The translations under genes were made by a program, and so were the position numbers. 63,365 nucleotides of DNA, from the NCBI RefSeq assembly GCF_023715605.1, contig NZ_JAMBOL010000017.1, positions 1 to 63,365 on the forward strand, written 5' to 3'. This document shows positions 43,211-51,924 of this stretch, in pieces. Under the pieces are notes generated by a model. It did no database searches. It saw only the letters and a list, made by a program, of their open reading frames with translations, and was not told the DNA's origin. How positions within the stretch are numbered: position 1 is the stretch's first letter; each line of letters starts with the position of its first letter. The stretch comes from Halalkalibacter oceani (GTDB taxonomy: Bacteria; Bacillota; Bacilli; Bacillales; Bacillaceae_D).

Positions 43211-43997
43211 GGATAAACGACTCCTTCACCCGCTTCCAGAAAGGAAACGGACGGAATCTGGCGAAACGGACCTTCTCCTCGGCAACACGGCATTGCAACG
43301 ATTTGATCCGCTGATATTTAAAAGAATAATGATCGATCGTCACTTGAATATCGACATCGTTTAATGGCTTCAGCAAACAGGTATGGTGCTGCGGCAGAAC
43401 GAGCGGCGAGCCGATCGTCCGATAGACGCGGTTATTGATCGAGGCCATTTCCGCGATTTGAATCGAAGCAAGCGACGGATGAAGAATCGCCCCGCCAAGC
43501 GCTTTATTATACGCGGTGCTTCCGGAAGGAGTCGAAATGCATAACCCGTCGCCACGAAACACTTCAAATGTATCTCCCTTAATTTCGACAGTACTGACCA
43601 GAGAGCCTTCGATGCTCTTGATCGTGCATTCATTGAGCGCCAGATGACGCTCGGCTTTAAGGTCGCCCTCATGGCGGACAATTACTTCCAGCAAAGGATA
43701 TTCCACGATCTGATAAGGGGTTTTGGCAATATGAATCACAAGCTTTTCGACTTCATCCGGCACCCAGTCCGCATAAAAACCGAGATGCCCCGTATGTATC
43801 CCGACAAAAGCCGTATTCTCCAGCCGGTCGCTGTAATCATGAAAAGCCTGTAAAAGCGTGCCGTCGCCTCCTACCGTAATCACCATTTCAGGAGCCTGTT
43901 CATCATACGTTAAGCCGAAGTCTAATAAATAGCGTTTAATTCGTTGTTGCAATGTGTTTGAGACATCGTCTCCTCTGGACGTCACTGTAAATTTCAT
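43203..43997 (-). CDS. nadK: NAD kinase
   Basis: A 264-residue ATP-NAD kinase, which makes NADP+. [11 protein letters not shown] (42-52) binds ATP and NAD, LNECTIK has the conserved NE, and [21 protein letters not shown] is the second signature. Size and position (next to yjbO and sasB) match B. subtilis NadF/YjbN. GGAGGAG lies before the ATG; a GTG one codon earlier is possible. It overlaps yjbO, implying coupled translation. Confidence 0.95.
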   Translation of the reverse strand: MKFTVTSRGDDVSNTLQQRIKRYLLDFGLTYDEQAPEMVITVGGDGTLLQAFHDYSDRLENTAFVGIHTGHLGFYADWVPDEVEKLVIHIAKTPYQIVEYPLLEVIVRHEGDLKAERHLALNECTIKSIEGSLVSTVEIKGDTFEVFRGDGLCISTPSGSTAYNKALGGAILHPSLASIQIAEMASINNRVYRTIGSPLVLPQHHTCLLKPLNDVDIQVTIDHYSFKYQRIKSLQCRVAEEKVRFARFRPFPFWKRVKESFIRE

Positions 43998-44017
43998 CAC
44001 ATGGCTCCTCCTTCACC

Positions 44018-44650
44018 TTATAGCTTGCGCTCCTGCTCCTGCTTTGTTGTAATAATCTGCTGAGCCTCGCGCACTTCATCGCGAATAATCGACATTTCCT
44101 CATCAAGCCGGAATGCAGCTTCGGCCGCCCGTTGCAGCCTCATTTTAATATCCTCTGGAATTTCACCGCTATACTTATAATTTAAGGAATGCTCGATCGT
44201 CGCCCAGAAGTTCATCGCCATCGTCCTCACCTGCAGCTCGACGAGGATTTTTTTCTCTCCTTCAATCGTCTGAACCGGATAACAGAGAACCAAATGATAA
44301 GAGCGGTAGCCGCTCGGCTTCTTTTCGGCGACATAATCGCGTTCTTCCATGATCTCAAAATCCTTGCGCCGCCGAATTAAGTCCACAACTGTTTCAATAT
44401 CTTCGACAAATTGCGTGACGATGCGGACGCCGGCCAAATCCTGCATGTCTTCCTCCAGCCGGTCCAGCGGAATATTCTTCCGTTTGGCTTTATCCAAAAT
44501 ACTGGAAACAGGCTTCACTCTACCAGTGACAAACTCTATCGGCGTGTGCTTCGATGATTTTTGATACTGCTCGCGGATTCCTTTTAACTTTACTTTCAAC
44601 TCCTCAACTGCTTGTTTATAAGGCGTTAAAAAAACATCCCAATTGCTCAT
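44018..44650 (-). CDS. sasB: Small alarmone synthetase SasB (YjbM/RelQ), GTP pyrophosphokinase
   Basis: A 210-residue single-domain (p)ppGpp synthetase without hydrolase or TGS domain. Key parts are TGRVKPVSSILDKAKRK for the ATP side, DLAGVRIVTQF with the catalytic Asp, and KPSGYRSYHLVL for GTP; ELQVRTMAMNFWATIEHSLNYKY completes the fold. It forms a tetramer and raises alarmone levels under wall or alkaline stress in B. subtilis. It is upstream of NAD kinase (20 bp) and follows UPF0738 (20 bp). Confidence 0.95.
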   Translation of the reverse strand: MSNWDVFLTPYKQAVEELKVKLKGIREQYQKSSKHTPIEFVTGRVKPVSSILDKAKRKNIPLDRLEEDMQDLAGVRIVTQFVEDIETVVDLIRRRKDFEIMEERDYVAEKKPSGYRSYHLVLCYPVQTIEGEKKILVELQVRTMAMNFWATIEHSLNYKYSGEIPEDIKMRLQRAAEAAFRLDEEMSIIRDEVREAQQIITTKQEQERKL

Positions 44651-44670
44651 TCAATCACCGTCCGATTTTT

Positions 44671-45057
44671 CTATGAATCTTGACCGAAAATCTCCTCGAC
44701 AGCATTTTCAAGCTCTTCGCCGTAATTGCTGTTTCCTTTAATATTTTCCGTTAAGAAAGCCAGCTCCTCCACCAGCCCGGTCAACTTCACTGTCACTCCG
44801 TTCCCCAGGTCGAGGCCGAGCCCGCTCTGCTGCACATAGATTTCATGCAAGCTTGCCCACGTAGGCTGCGGAAAGCTCACATAATAAAATTGTTCTTCAT
44901 CTTCTATTATGTAAATAAACGCCAGCTGATCCGAATCAACGAGCATTCGTTCTCCGGCTTTTAATGCTTGCGCGCGCTCTTTTGCAATCTGTTCAGCTAT
45001 TGACGCAACATATTCGCCCTGCTGCTTTTCAATTTTTTCAACAACAAACTTTTTCAT
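44671..45057 (-). CDS. UPF0738 family protein (YjbL-like)
   Basis: A 128-residue soluble acidic protein with KKFVVEKIE at the start and EQFYYVSFPQPTW in the middle, matching the position and size of B. subtilis YjbL (UPF0738). The function is unknown. I start at the ATG at 45057 because GGAGGT lies seven bases upstream; the frame extends to 45093 without a ribosome site. It heads the yjbL-sasB-NAD kinase-yjbO unit, divergent from yjbK. Confidence 0.82.
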   Translation of the reverse strand: MKKFVVEKIEKQQGEYVASIAEQIAKERAQALKAGERMLVDSDQLAFIYIIEDEEQFYYVSFPQPTWASLHEIYVQQSGLGLDLGNGVTVKLTGLVEELAFLTENIKGNSNYGEELENAVEEIFGQDS

Positions 45058-45147
45058 TCTGTACCTCCACTTATCACTAGCTTCATTTTCCATGAGATTC
45101 CTATTTTAGTTTAACATATTTCAATGAGCAATACGCAGCAAAGGGCA

Positions 45148-45176
45148 TTGTCGGATAGATACAGGTATGCGATAAT
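45148..45176 (+). promoter_or_regulatory. Candidate SigA promoter for yjbK-yjbJ
   Basis: TTGTCG, 17-nt spacer, GATAAT, about 43 bp before the yjbK start. The divergent UPF0738 promoter should lie in the same 160-bp gap. Confidence 0.55.
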
Positions 45177-45218
45177 AAAGGATAGGAAGAATCAGAACGT
45201 TGAACAGGTTGTGATGGA

Positions 45219-45818
45219 ATGAGCCAGGAGATTGAAATGGAGGTCAAGTCCATTTTAGATAAACAAGCCTTTACAGCTTTGCTTAATGGCTTTCAATTGA
45301 CGGCGGACCAGGCAGTCACCCAGCATAATCATTATTTTGAAACCGCGTCATTCGCGTTGAAGGAACAAGGCGCGGCCTTGCGAGTGCGTGAAATTGCCGG
45401 GGCTTACACATTGACGTTAAAACAGCCTCACCAGGACGGAAAGCTCGAAACGCATCAGCCTTTAGATGCCGTTGAATGGGAGCAGCTGAAAGAAGAGCAG
45501 CGGTTTCCGAACGGGGATGTTTATCAGCAGCTCTCCTCGCTGAAGATCCCGCTGGCGGAGCTTGCTTACGCCGGAACGTTGACGACAAAGCGGATTGAGC
45601 TTGCATACAAAGGCGGTCTGCTCTGCTTTGATGAAAGTCATTTTTTCGATCAGGTCGATTATGAAATTGAATTTGAAGGAATGAGCCTGACCCATGCGGA
45701 AGAAACCCTTTCACAGCTTTTACAGCAATACGGGATTTCCGCCAGCCCGGCTGAAAATAAAGTGAGGCGCTTTTTCCGCCGCAAACATCAATTGGCTGAC
45801 TTTGAACAGCATCCGTAA
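45219..45818 (+). CDS. yjbK: CYTH-domain protein YjbK (triphosphate tunnel metalloenzyme)
   Basis: A 199-residue CYTH protein. EIEMEVKSIL supplies the ExExK motif, ALRVREI and TLKQPHQDG the phosphate-binding Arg and Lys, and FEGMSLTHAEETL the C-terminal part. This fold hydrolyses triphosphate substrates or binds polyphosphate; the exact substrate in Bacillus is unsettled. GATGGAATG supplies a weak ribosome site. The lytic transglycosylase gene follows 22 bp later. Confidence 0.9.
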   Translation: MSQEIEMEVKSILDKQAFTALLNGFQLTADQAVTQHNHYFETASFALKEQGAALRVREIAGAYTLTLKQPHQDGKLETHQPLDAVEWEQLKEEQRFPNGDVYQQLSSLKIPLAELAYAGTLTTKRIELAYKGGLLCFDESHFFDQVDYEIEFEGMSLTHAEETLSQLLQQYGISASPAENKVRRFFRRKHQLADFEQHP

Positions 45819-45840
45819 TCCTTAGAAAAGAGGTGTCCAT

Positions 45841-46518
45841 ATGAATCTGTCGTTTCTTCAGCAGCTGAATGCCATTCAGTCATTGCCGTTAGGCACATCG
45901 TCTGCAAGCCGGCAAACGGAGCCGCTCCCCTCGCTTTTTTCTGCTTTCCTGCAGGAGCAGCTGAACTCGCTCTCCTTCCAGCAAGAAGAGGAAGTGAACA
46001 GAAAAGCCGATCTCTTTCTCGATCCCGCCCTGCAGCAGCGCTTCCTGCAATTGCAAAGCTCAGCGTCGGATCGGACAAGCTATCAGCCTGTCACACAGAC
46101 CGCTGAACTGAACTGGACCACTACATTGCCTGATCGTTCAGCCCGCTTTCAGCCTTTGATTGAGGCAGCTGCCAAAAAATACGATCTTGATCCGAAGCTG
46201 ATCCATGCTGTCATTCAGCATGAGTCCAATTATAATCCAACGGCCAAGAGTGCTGCCGGAGCAGGCGGGTTAATGCAATTAATGCCTGGAACCGCTCGGT
46301 CGCTGCAAGTCCAAAACATTTACGATCCGCAGCAGAACATTGACGGGGGAGCAAACTATTTGCGACAGATGATTGACCGCTACAACGGTGACATCAAGCT
46401 TGCCCTCGCTGCTTATAATGCCGGCCCGGGCAATGTCGACCGCTATGGCGGCATCCCGCCATTTAAAGAAACACAGGCCTATGTCCCTAAAGTTTATAAT
46501 ACGTATATGAACGTGTAA
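45841..46518 (+). CDS. yjbJ: Lytic transglycosylase YjbJ (SLT domain)
   Basis: A 225-residue protein with a 90-residue Gln/Ser-rich N-terminus and a C-terminal goose-lysozyme-like SLT domain (about 105-225). It has the catalytic Glu in VIQHESNYNP, then SAAGAGGLMQLMPGTA and ALAAYNAGPGNVDRYGG, all SLT signatures. It cleaves peptidoglycan to 1,6-anhydro ends. I see no classical signal peptide, so its export route is unclear, as for the B. subtilis protein. A hairpin terminator follows at 46561. Confidence 0.9.
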   Translation: MNLSFLQQLNAIQSLPLGTSSASRQTEPLPSLFSAFLQEQLNSLSFQQEEEVNRKADLFLDPALQQRFLQLQSSASDRTSYQPVTQTAELNWTTTLPDRSARFQPLIEAAAKKYDLDPKLIHAVIQHESNYNPTAKSAAGAGGLMQLMPGTARSLQVQNIYDPQQNIDGGANYLRQMIDRYNGDIKLALAAYNAGPGNVDRYGGIPPFKETQAYVPKVYNTYMNV

Positions 46519-46560
46519 TAAGGCAGGCGCTTCGGAGACGTGACAAATCTAGCTTTGACC

Positions 46561-46603
46561 AAGGGCAGGGCAAAAGGTAAAAACGACCTTTTGCCTTGCC
46601 CTT
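46561..46603 (+). terminator. Terminator-like hairpin, family copy 5 (after yjbJ)
   Basis: AAGGGCAGGGCAAAAGGT pairs with ACCTTTTGCCTTGCCCTT around AAAAACG, followed by CTTTTTG. The single non-Watson-Crick position is G-T. It is preceded by GACAAATCTAGCTTTGACC, a degenerate copy of the 50-bp repeat core. The 346-bp gap 46519-46865 holds this hairpin, the yjbI promoter and no credible gene. Confidence 0.8.
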
Positions 46604-46798
46604 CTTTTTGTGTTGCTGTCGTTTTAGCTTATGTCAAAAGGGCTAGTCCTTCGCACGACAACGTTTGATGCTTCCCTCTCCTTATTCCTAAGCTCCAATG
46701 AAAACAACGGCTTCTCTCTGAATAAAGATACTATTTGCTCCATCTTCCCTGTGATCGAGACAGCTTGGAATCATGAAATTTGCCGTACGCGGCTGAGG

Positions 46799-46828
46799 TT
46801 GCTACAATATGTACATAGTTACTATTAT
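46799..46828 (+). promoter_or_regulatory. Candidate SigA promoter of yjbI-spxH
   Basis: TTGCTA (46799-46804), 18-nt spacer, TATTAT (46823-46828), 37 bp before the yjbI ATG. In B. subtilis the yjbI-yjbH transcription unit is stress-influenced. Confidence 0.5.
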
Positions 46829-46865
46829 AGATACTGAATTTTCTTACAGAGTAAGGAGCACTTAT

Positions 46866-47255
46866 ATGATGTCTGATCACCATCCCACACCTTATGAGGC
46901 TTTAGGCGGAAGCGAACAGCTTTCGGCTTTGGTTGACCGTTTTTATTCTTATGTTGGCAAGCACCCTGACCTGGCCCATCTCTTTCCTGAGGATTTGACT
47001 GAAACAGCCCGTAAACAGAAGCAGTTTCTCACCCAATTTCTCGGAGGGCCGGCCTTATATACAGAAGAACATGGCCATCCGATGCTTCGCGCAAGGCATA
47101 TGCCGTTTGTCATTACCCCTGTACAGGCCGAAGCGTGGCTGGCTTGCATGAAAAAAGCAATGAATGATGTGGGAATTACCGGGCCGATTTACGACTATAT
47201 ACTTGAGCGCCTTACGATGACAGCCCACCACATGGTGAACCACCCCTCATCTTAG
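46866..47255 (+). CDS. yjbI: Truncated hemoglobin YjbI (group II)
   Basis: A 129-residue 2/2 hemoglobin. YEALGGSEQLSALVDRFYSYV starts the fold; PDLAHLFPEDL and QFLTQFLGGP follow, and HGHPMLRARHMPF provides the proximal His region. GPIYDYILERLTMTAHHMVN ends it. It binds O2/heme and in B. subtilis is needed for protection of membrane proteins from oxidation. The ATG at 46866 follows AAGGAG; the upstream extension is not coding. It precedes spxH by 15 bp. Confidence 0.94.
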   Translation: MMSDHHPTPYEALGGSEQLSALVDRFYSYVGKHPDLAHLFPEDLTETARKQKQFLTQFLGGPALYTEEHGHPMLRARHMPFVITPVQAEAWLACMKKAMNDVGITGPIYDYILERLTMTAHHMVNHPSS

Positions 47256-47270
47256 AAAGGAGAATGACCA

Positions 47271-48200
47271 TTGAACCAAAAAGATACATCTTCAGCTTGT
47301 GATCAGCAGCTTGGCGTTTGTGGTCTCGATCCTACGCAAAAACATGAATGGAAGCGGCCTAAGCCAATTGAACTTTATACGTTTATTGATCCTCTATGTG
47401 CAGAGTGCTGGGGCTTTGAACCGACCCTTAAAAAGCTTCAGGTGGAATACGGTGCTTATTTTCGAATTCGCACACTTGTGGCAGGCCGCTTGCTCGCTTG
47501 GAATGCGTGCAAGCAATCGGCAACCGGTCTTGCCGCAAAAAAACAGGAGATTGCTTCCATTTGGGAGAAAACCGCCTCGCGTTCCGGTATGTCATGCGAT
47601 GGCGATGTTTGGATGGAATTGGAATGGAATTCTCCATATTTAACGTCAATCGCCGTGAAAGCCGCCGAGTTACAAGGCCCTCACGCCGGTGCCCGCTTTT
47701 TGCGCAAGCTGCGGGAATACCTTTTTCTCGAGAAACAAAATATTACTGAAAAAGAAGTACTGTTGAAATGTGCGGCAGAAACCGGACTCGACTATGATGA
47801 ATTTGAAAAAGACCTCAGTTCCTCCGCCGCGACAAAAGCGTTGCAATGTGACATCAAAACAACGAACGAAATGGGCGTCGAGGTGGTCCCGACCTTCGTT
47901 TTTTTCAACAATAATGTCGAGGATGAAGGAATCAAAGTAACAGGGCATTATGAGTATCACGTCTATGTCCAAATCCTTGAGGAAATGCTCGGCTTCACGC
48001 CGACTGCCTCTGCCCCGATCACGATTGAGCAGTTTCTCGAGCGCTACCGTTTTGTCGCCACAGCGGAGGTAGCCACTGTATTTGACTTGTCTGAGGAAGA
48101 AGCGGAGCGCCGTTTAAAAGCGCTTGTGCTCCAGCAGAAAGCTGAAGCGGTCCCGGTCAAACACGGCTTATTCTGGCGCATGATCAAAGAACCGAAATAA
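47271..48200 (+). CDS. spxH: SpxH (YjbH), ClpXP adaptor for Spx degradation
   Basis: A 309-residue DsbA-like protein. The thioredoxin-fold region (about 32-210) contains FIDPLCAECWGFEP, whose C-x2-C is the redox/zinc site, with an N-terminal CDQQLGVCG segment providing further Cys. The C-terminal helical part (215-309) includes a winged-like segment. In B. subtilis it binds Spx and delivers it to ClpXP unless stress aggregates it. A TTG start at 47271 follows AAAGGAG and is the only good choice. spx itself lies 7 kb away in this window. Confidence 0.92.
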   Translation: MNQKDTSSACDQQLGVCGLDPTQKHEWKRPKPIELYTFIDPLCAECWGFEPTLKKLQVEYGAYFRIRTLVAGRLLAWNACKQSATGLAAKKQEIASIWEKTASRSGMSCDGDVWMELEWNSPYLTSIAVKAAELQGPHAGARFLRKLREYLFLEKQNITEKEVLLKCAAETGLDYDEFEKDLSSSAATKALQCDIKTTNEMGVEVVPTFVFFNNNVEDEGIKVTGHYEYHVYVQILEEMLGFTPTASAPITIEQFLERYRFVATAEVATVFDLSEEEAERRLKALVLQQKAEAVPVKHGLFWRMIKEPK

Positions 48201-48223
48201 TCGTATGGAGAATAGAAAACAGG

Positions 48224-48264
48224 AGGCTGGGCGAAAGGTTGTTTTTTTACCTTTCGCCCAGCCT
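48224..48264 (+). terminator. Terminator after spxH, family copy 6
   Basis: A perfect 16-bp stem AGGCTGGGCGAAAGGT / ACCTTTCGCCCAGCCT with loop TGTTTTTTT, followed by TTTTG. Relative to other copies the loop is reverse-complemented, as is the gene it follows. TGTCTCAAGCTCG just after it is a fragment of the 50-bp repeat. Confidence 0.88.
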
Positions 48265-48370
48265 TTTGTCTCAAGCTCGTTTTTGCCGTTAAACAGGCAC
48301 TTCTATTGTTGAAGACTCGGACATATTGTGTGGTAGAGCCGATTTTGTAGACAGGGAAAGGAGACATATG

Positions 48371-48550
48371 ATGAAATACTTTAGGCTTATTTCCGGACTG
48401 TTTCTCATGATCGTCAGCTTTTATTTCTTTCTTTTAGCGCTGATGAATTTAGTCCCTATCATCCTCGCCGGCCCGCTTTTGTTTCTTTCCATCGTCTGGA
48501 CATTATCTCCGCTCGCTGCCTATAAGCGTTTCAAAGGCTTCCGTCCGTAA
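48371..48550 (+). CDS. Small two-helix membrane protein between spxH and pepF
   Basis: A 59-residue protein with two hydrophobic segments (about 5-25 and 27-45) and a basic tail (YKRFKGFRP). AAAGGAG precedes tandem ATG codons at 48368 and 48371, so one residue of the start is uncertain. B. subtilis has the small gene yizD at this place, but I cannot confirm homology by eye. It is convergent with pepF. Confidence 0.6.
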   Translation: MKYFRLISGLFLMIVSFYFFLLALMNLVPIILAGPLLFLSIVWTLSPLAAYKRFKGFRP

Positions 48551-48621
48551 AAAAACCCTACAAGCGGCGCGCGGAGCCGCTGCCATTCCTCAAATGCCAA
48601 ACAGGCTATCCCGGCCTCCGT

Positions 48622-50430
48622 TTATTCCGTCGCTTCCAGCAGCCGCTCCATCTCCGTCAGCGTTGCTTCAAAGACGGACAATGCCTGTTCAATTGGCTCA
48701 GGCTTTGTCATATCGACGCCGGCGTGCTTCAGAATATCGATCGGATATGCCGAGCTACCCGCTTTTAAGAAGTCGAGATAACGCTCAACCGCCGGCTGCC
48801 CTTCTTCCAGCACTTTCTTTGATAAAGCAGCAGCGGCGCTATAGCCGGTCGCATATTGAAAGACATAAAAATTGTAGTAAAAATGCGGGATACGCGCCCA
48901 CTCAAGACCGATTTCCTCATTGATGACGATATCGTCGCCAAAATACTTCACATTCAGGTCATAATACGTTTGCGTCAGTAAATCAGGTGTCAACGCTTCT
49001 CCGTTCGCCGCCTTCTCATGGATCACATGCTCAAATTCAGCGAACATCGTCTGGCGAAAGACCGTTCCTCGGAAGCCTTCCAAATAATGATTCAGCAAAT
49101 AAAGCTTTTCCTGCGGATCTGTTGTCTTTTTAACAAGATAATCATTCAACAGGGCTTCATTCAGTGTTGACGCCACCTCGGCGACGAAAATCGTATAATC
49201 GCCGTATAAATATGGCTGATGCTTACGCGTGTAATAGCTATGCAAGCTATGCCCAAATTCATGCGCCAAGGTAAACAAGTTATTCACATTATCCTGCCAA
49301 TTCATCAAAATATAAGGCATCGTACCGTAGGAACCGGAGGAATAAGCACCGCTTCGTTTCCCGATATTTTCTTCGACATCGACCCAACGGTTGTCAAACC
49401 CTTCTTTAACGATCGACACATACTCTTCCCCTAGCGGCTCAACCCCTTTTATGACAAGCTCCTTAGCCTCTTCGTAAGAAAATTCCATTTTCACATCCTT
49501 CACAAGCGGCGTATAAAGATCGTACATATGGAGTTCATCAACGCCCAACACACGCTTGCGCAGCCGGACATAACGGTGAAGCAGGTCAAGGCGGTTATGG
49601 ACGGCCTCGATCAGCTGATCATAGACCACTTCCGGGATGTGATTTTTACTTAACGCCGCCTGGCGCGCTGAATCGTATTTTCTGACATTCGCATAAAATA
49701 AATCGCGCTTCACCTGGCCGCTTAACGTGGCAGCGAATGTGTTTTTATATTTGTCATACGTTCCGTACACCGCTTTAAAAGCTTCCTCGCGCACACGACG
49801 GTCACTGCTTTCCAAAAAGCGCACGTATCGGCCATGCGTCACCTCGACCTCTTCGCCGTCTTCGTCTGTAATCGTCGGGAATTTCATATCGGCATTGTTC
49901 AGCATCCCAAAGACATTGCTTGGATTATTCGTCACTTCAGCAGCCTGGGCTAAAATCGCTTCCTCGTTCTCAGAGAGCACATGAGGACGCTCTTCGTTCA
50001 ATTCGGCAAACATTTGCTTATAGAGCTGAAGACCTTCGTGATCACTAATAAATTGGTTAATCAATGTTTCTTCAAGCGCCAACAGCTCCGGAACGATAAA
50101 AGAGGCAGCCTGGCCGACTTGCGTAGCGAGGCTCGCGGCGCGGTCATGTAACCCCTGATAGAAGGAATTTGTCGTATCCTGGTCATAGCGCATATGGGCA
50201 TAGGCGTACAATTTCCCGAGCTTCTCCGTTATTTCATTTTGCTTCTCAAGCGCAGCGTACATCGTCTCGGCAGAGTCACCTAATGTCTGCTTAAAAGCGG
50301 TTAACTGTGGAAGCTGGCTCTGAATTTCCTTGAAGGCTTGCTCCCACTCCTCATCCGTCGCAAAGATCGCCTCTAAATTCCACGTATTCTCAACTGTCAC
50401 TTCTTCTCTTTTTTTGACACGCTTTGTCAT
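48622..50430 (-). CDS. pepF: Oligoendopeptidase F
   Basis: A 602-residue M3-family zinc metallopeptidase. The zinc motif HEFGH lies in FTLAHEFGHSLHSYYT, with the third ligand Glu in FVAEVASTLNE downstream. Oligopeptides of 7-17 residues are degraded in the cytoplasm; in B. subtilis it has been linked to processing of sporulation and competence peptides. The ATG at 50430 is chosen because GGAGGTCC precedes it. It lies downstream of coiA, 90 bp away on the same strand. Confidence 0.94.
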   Translation of the reverse strand: MTKRVKKREEVTVENTWNLEAIFATDEEWEQAFKEIQSQLPQLTAFKQTLGDSAETMYAALEKQNEITEKLGKLYAYAHMRYDQDTTNSFYQGLHDRAASLATQVGQAASFIVPELLALEETLINQFISDHEGLQLYKQMFAELNEERPHVLSENEEAILAQAAEVTNNPSNVFGMLNNADMKFPTITDEDGEEVEVTHGRYVRFLESSDRRVREEAFKAVYGTYDKYKNTFAATLSGQVKRDLFYANVRKYDSARQAALSKNHIPEVVYDQLIEAVHNRLDLLHRYVRLRKRVLGVDELHMYDLYTPLVKDVKMEFSYEEAKELVIKGVEPLGEEYVSIVKEGFDNRWVDVEENIGKRSGAYSSGSYGTMPYILMNWQDNVNNLFTLAHEFGHSLHSYYTRKHQPYLYGDYTIFVAEVASTLNEALLNDYLVKKTTDPQEKLYLLNHYLEGFRGTVFRQTMFAEFEHVIHEKAANGEALTPDLLTQTYYDLNVKYFGDDIVINEEIGLEWARIPHFYYNFYVFQYATGYSAAAALSKKVLEEGQPAVERYLDFLKAGSSAYPIDILKHAGVDMTKPEPIEQALSVFEATLTEMERLLEATE

Positions 50431-50519
50431 AAATTGATCGGACCTCCATGTTGGCAAAAATTTAAAAATCAGGACGCCCTCCTTCTTAATCTGAGCAAGA
50501 CGCCCCTTTTTGTTCTCTG

Positions 50520-51761
50520 TTATATATTCGCTTTTTTTGAATTGATTCCTTTATTGTCCCCGGAATTCTCCGCTTCATCCTCCAGCTTGAAACACTTCCG
50601 CCCATACGCCGCGTCCAGCCGGAAGGCTTCCTCGATTGTCCGTGGTATAACGATGTTCCGCGCTCGTTTAAAGCGTTCCACTCCCGCCTGCTCTAAATAA
50701 CCAATTTGGCAAAGCCAGGACAGGTAGCCTTTCACTGCCTGAATCCAGCCTGCCTCCTCGTGAATCTGGCGTCTCGAAAAAAGGCCATTCAACATATAAG
50801 GCTGAATGCAGCGGCTGACCATTTGCAAGGTGAAGGTGTTACTCAACGGCTGGTGCTCAAGGCATTCGAGCAGGAGAAAGGTTTGCCAATAATAAGGAGG
50901 GGCTTCAAAATAATAATAATGCGGTGACGGCCAGCCGGCTTCAACCGGAAAGAGGTTACGCGAGAGAGAATAGCGGTATAAAAGCTGGAGGAAGTATGCT
51001 TCCAATCGACTTCGGTAAGAAAAGGGATGCTGATAGCGCCAATGCTTTTTGATTTCAAGCCATTTTTGCTTCACAGTGGGCACTTGTGCCGGCTGTTGGA
51101 AAAGATCGGCAGGCTGAGTCGCTTGTAAGGGGGATTGCTGCAATGTGGCGAGTGAACGGGTTGCGGATATGGGAGTGATGTGCTGGAGAAAAACGAACGA
51201 TTGCTGTTCTGGGCAGTAATAGCTCAGGCTGAGGTTATCAGGGGGATAATGGCGAAATGCATGCCATTCGAAGGCTTGAATCGAGTAAGTGAAAGAACGT
51301 TGACGTTTGAGACGGTTACCGCCTAATAACCAGATCGGGCTAATGCCGACTTCATGATAGCCGCGAGAGCGCTTGGCGATTAAAGAAACGGGAATCGGGG
51401 AGCATTGGAATTCGATGGCATACAGCCGTTGCTGATAGCGGACGAGTAAATCGGGGCGCTGATGAATGAGCGGGAGATATACTTCCAGCCCTACATCGAG
51501 AGAATGGCCTTTCAGCCAGTAATAGAGCTGCTTTTTTCCTTCCAGATGATAGGGTGTCTCCGCCTCGAGCATCGCTTTGCACACCGACTTTGTGCGATGG
51601 GCGAAGTGCCACTGTCGTTTGCCGCCAAGCTTTAACAGGAGCGGCTCTTTGCACGAGCGGCAATAAAAGTCTTGTTCACGCCGGAGCTTCTTCAGTTCAG
51701 CCAGCTGCCAGCCTTCCAGGAGAGAAATCGTTGTACCATCCTGAAATTCTGCTGTAAACAT
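50520..51761 (-). CDS. coiA: CoiA, competence-associated nuclease-like protein
   Basis: A 413-residue CoiA. The N-terminal zinc-finger-like part has C34-x2-C37, the HFAH motif (52-55) and C61. A restriction-endonuclease-like core follows (HQRPDLLV...YAIEFQCSPIP: D-ExQ catalytic pattern, plus GYHEVGISPIWLLGG). The C-terminal 200 residues are helical. In competent cells CoiA aids recombination of incoming DNA. The ATG at 51761 follows GGTGGTGA. The same window has comGA/comGB, so several late-competence genes cluster here. Confidence 0.9.
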   Translation of the reverse strand: MFTAEFQDGTTISLLEGWQLAELKKLRREQDFYCRSCKEPLLLKLGGKRQWHFAHRTKSVCKAMLEAETPYHLEGKKQLYYWLKGHSLDVGLEVYLPLIHQRPDLLVRYQQRLYAIEFQCSPIPVSLIAKRSRGYHEVGISPIWLLGGNRLKRQRSFTYSIQAFEWHAFRHYPPDNLSLSYYCPEQQSFVFLQHITPISATRSLATLQQSPLQATQPADLFQQPAQVPTVKQKWLEIKKHWRYQHPFSYRSRLEAYFLQLLYRYSLSRNLFPVEAGWPSPHYYYFEAPPYYWQTFLLLECLEHQPLSNTFTLQMVSRCIQPYMLNGLFSRRQIHEEAGWIQAVKGYLSWLCQIGYLEQAGVERFKRARNIVIPRTIEEAFRLDAAYGRKCFKLEDEAENSGDNKGINSKKANI

Positions 51762-51835
51762 TATGTCACCACCTTTATCGAACTGTAGCTGACTACTTCG
51801 AGCCGTTTTGCCAAAATCCTGCAAAAAAATTTTTA

Positions 51836-51868
51836 TTCTCCATGAAAGTGAAGGTCTTTCATGGAGAA
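51836..51868 (-). terminator. Rho-independent terminator of cls
   Basis: A perfect 13-bp stem TTCTCCATGAAAG / CTTTCATGGAGAA with a 7-nt loop; on the minus strand it runs into TAAAAATTTTTTTG. It separates cls from coiA. Confidence 0.8.
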
Positions 51869-51924
51869 CGTAACGAGCGAAGCCGGGGCCTTCCCTGCAT
51901 CTTCCTGCAAATGTTCAAGTGACA

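Noticed and set aside
46631-46837. 68-codon frame before yjbI
   Set aside because: No ribosome site, no domain, and it runs through the likely yjbI promoter.
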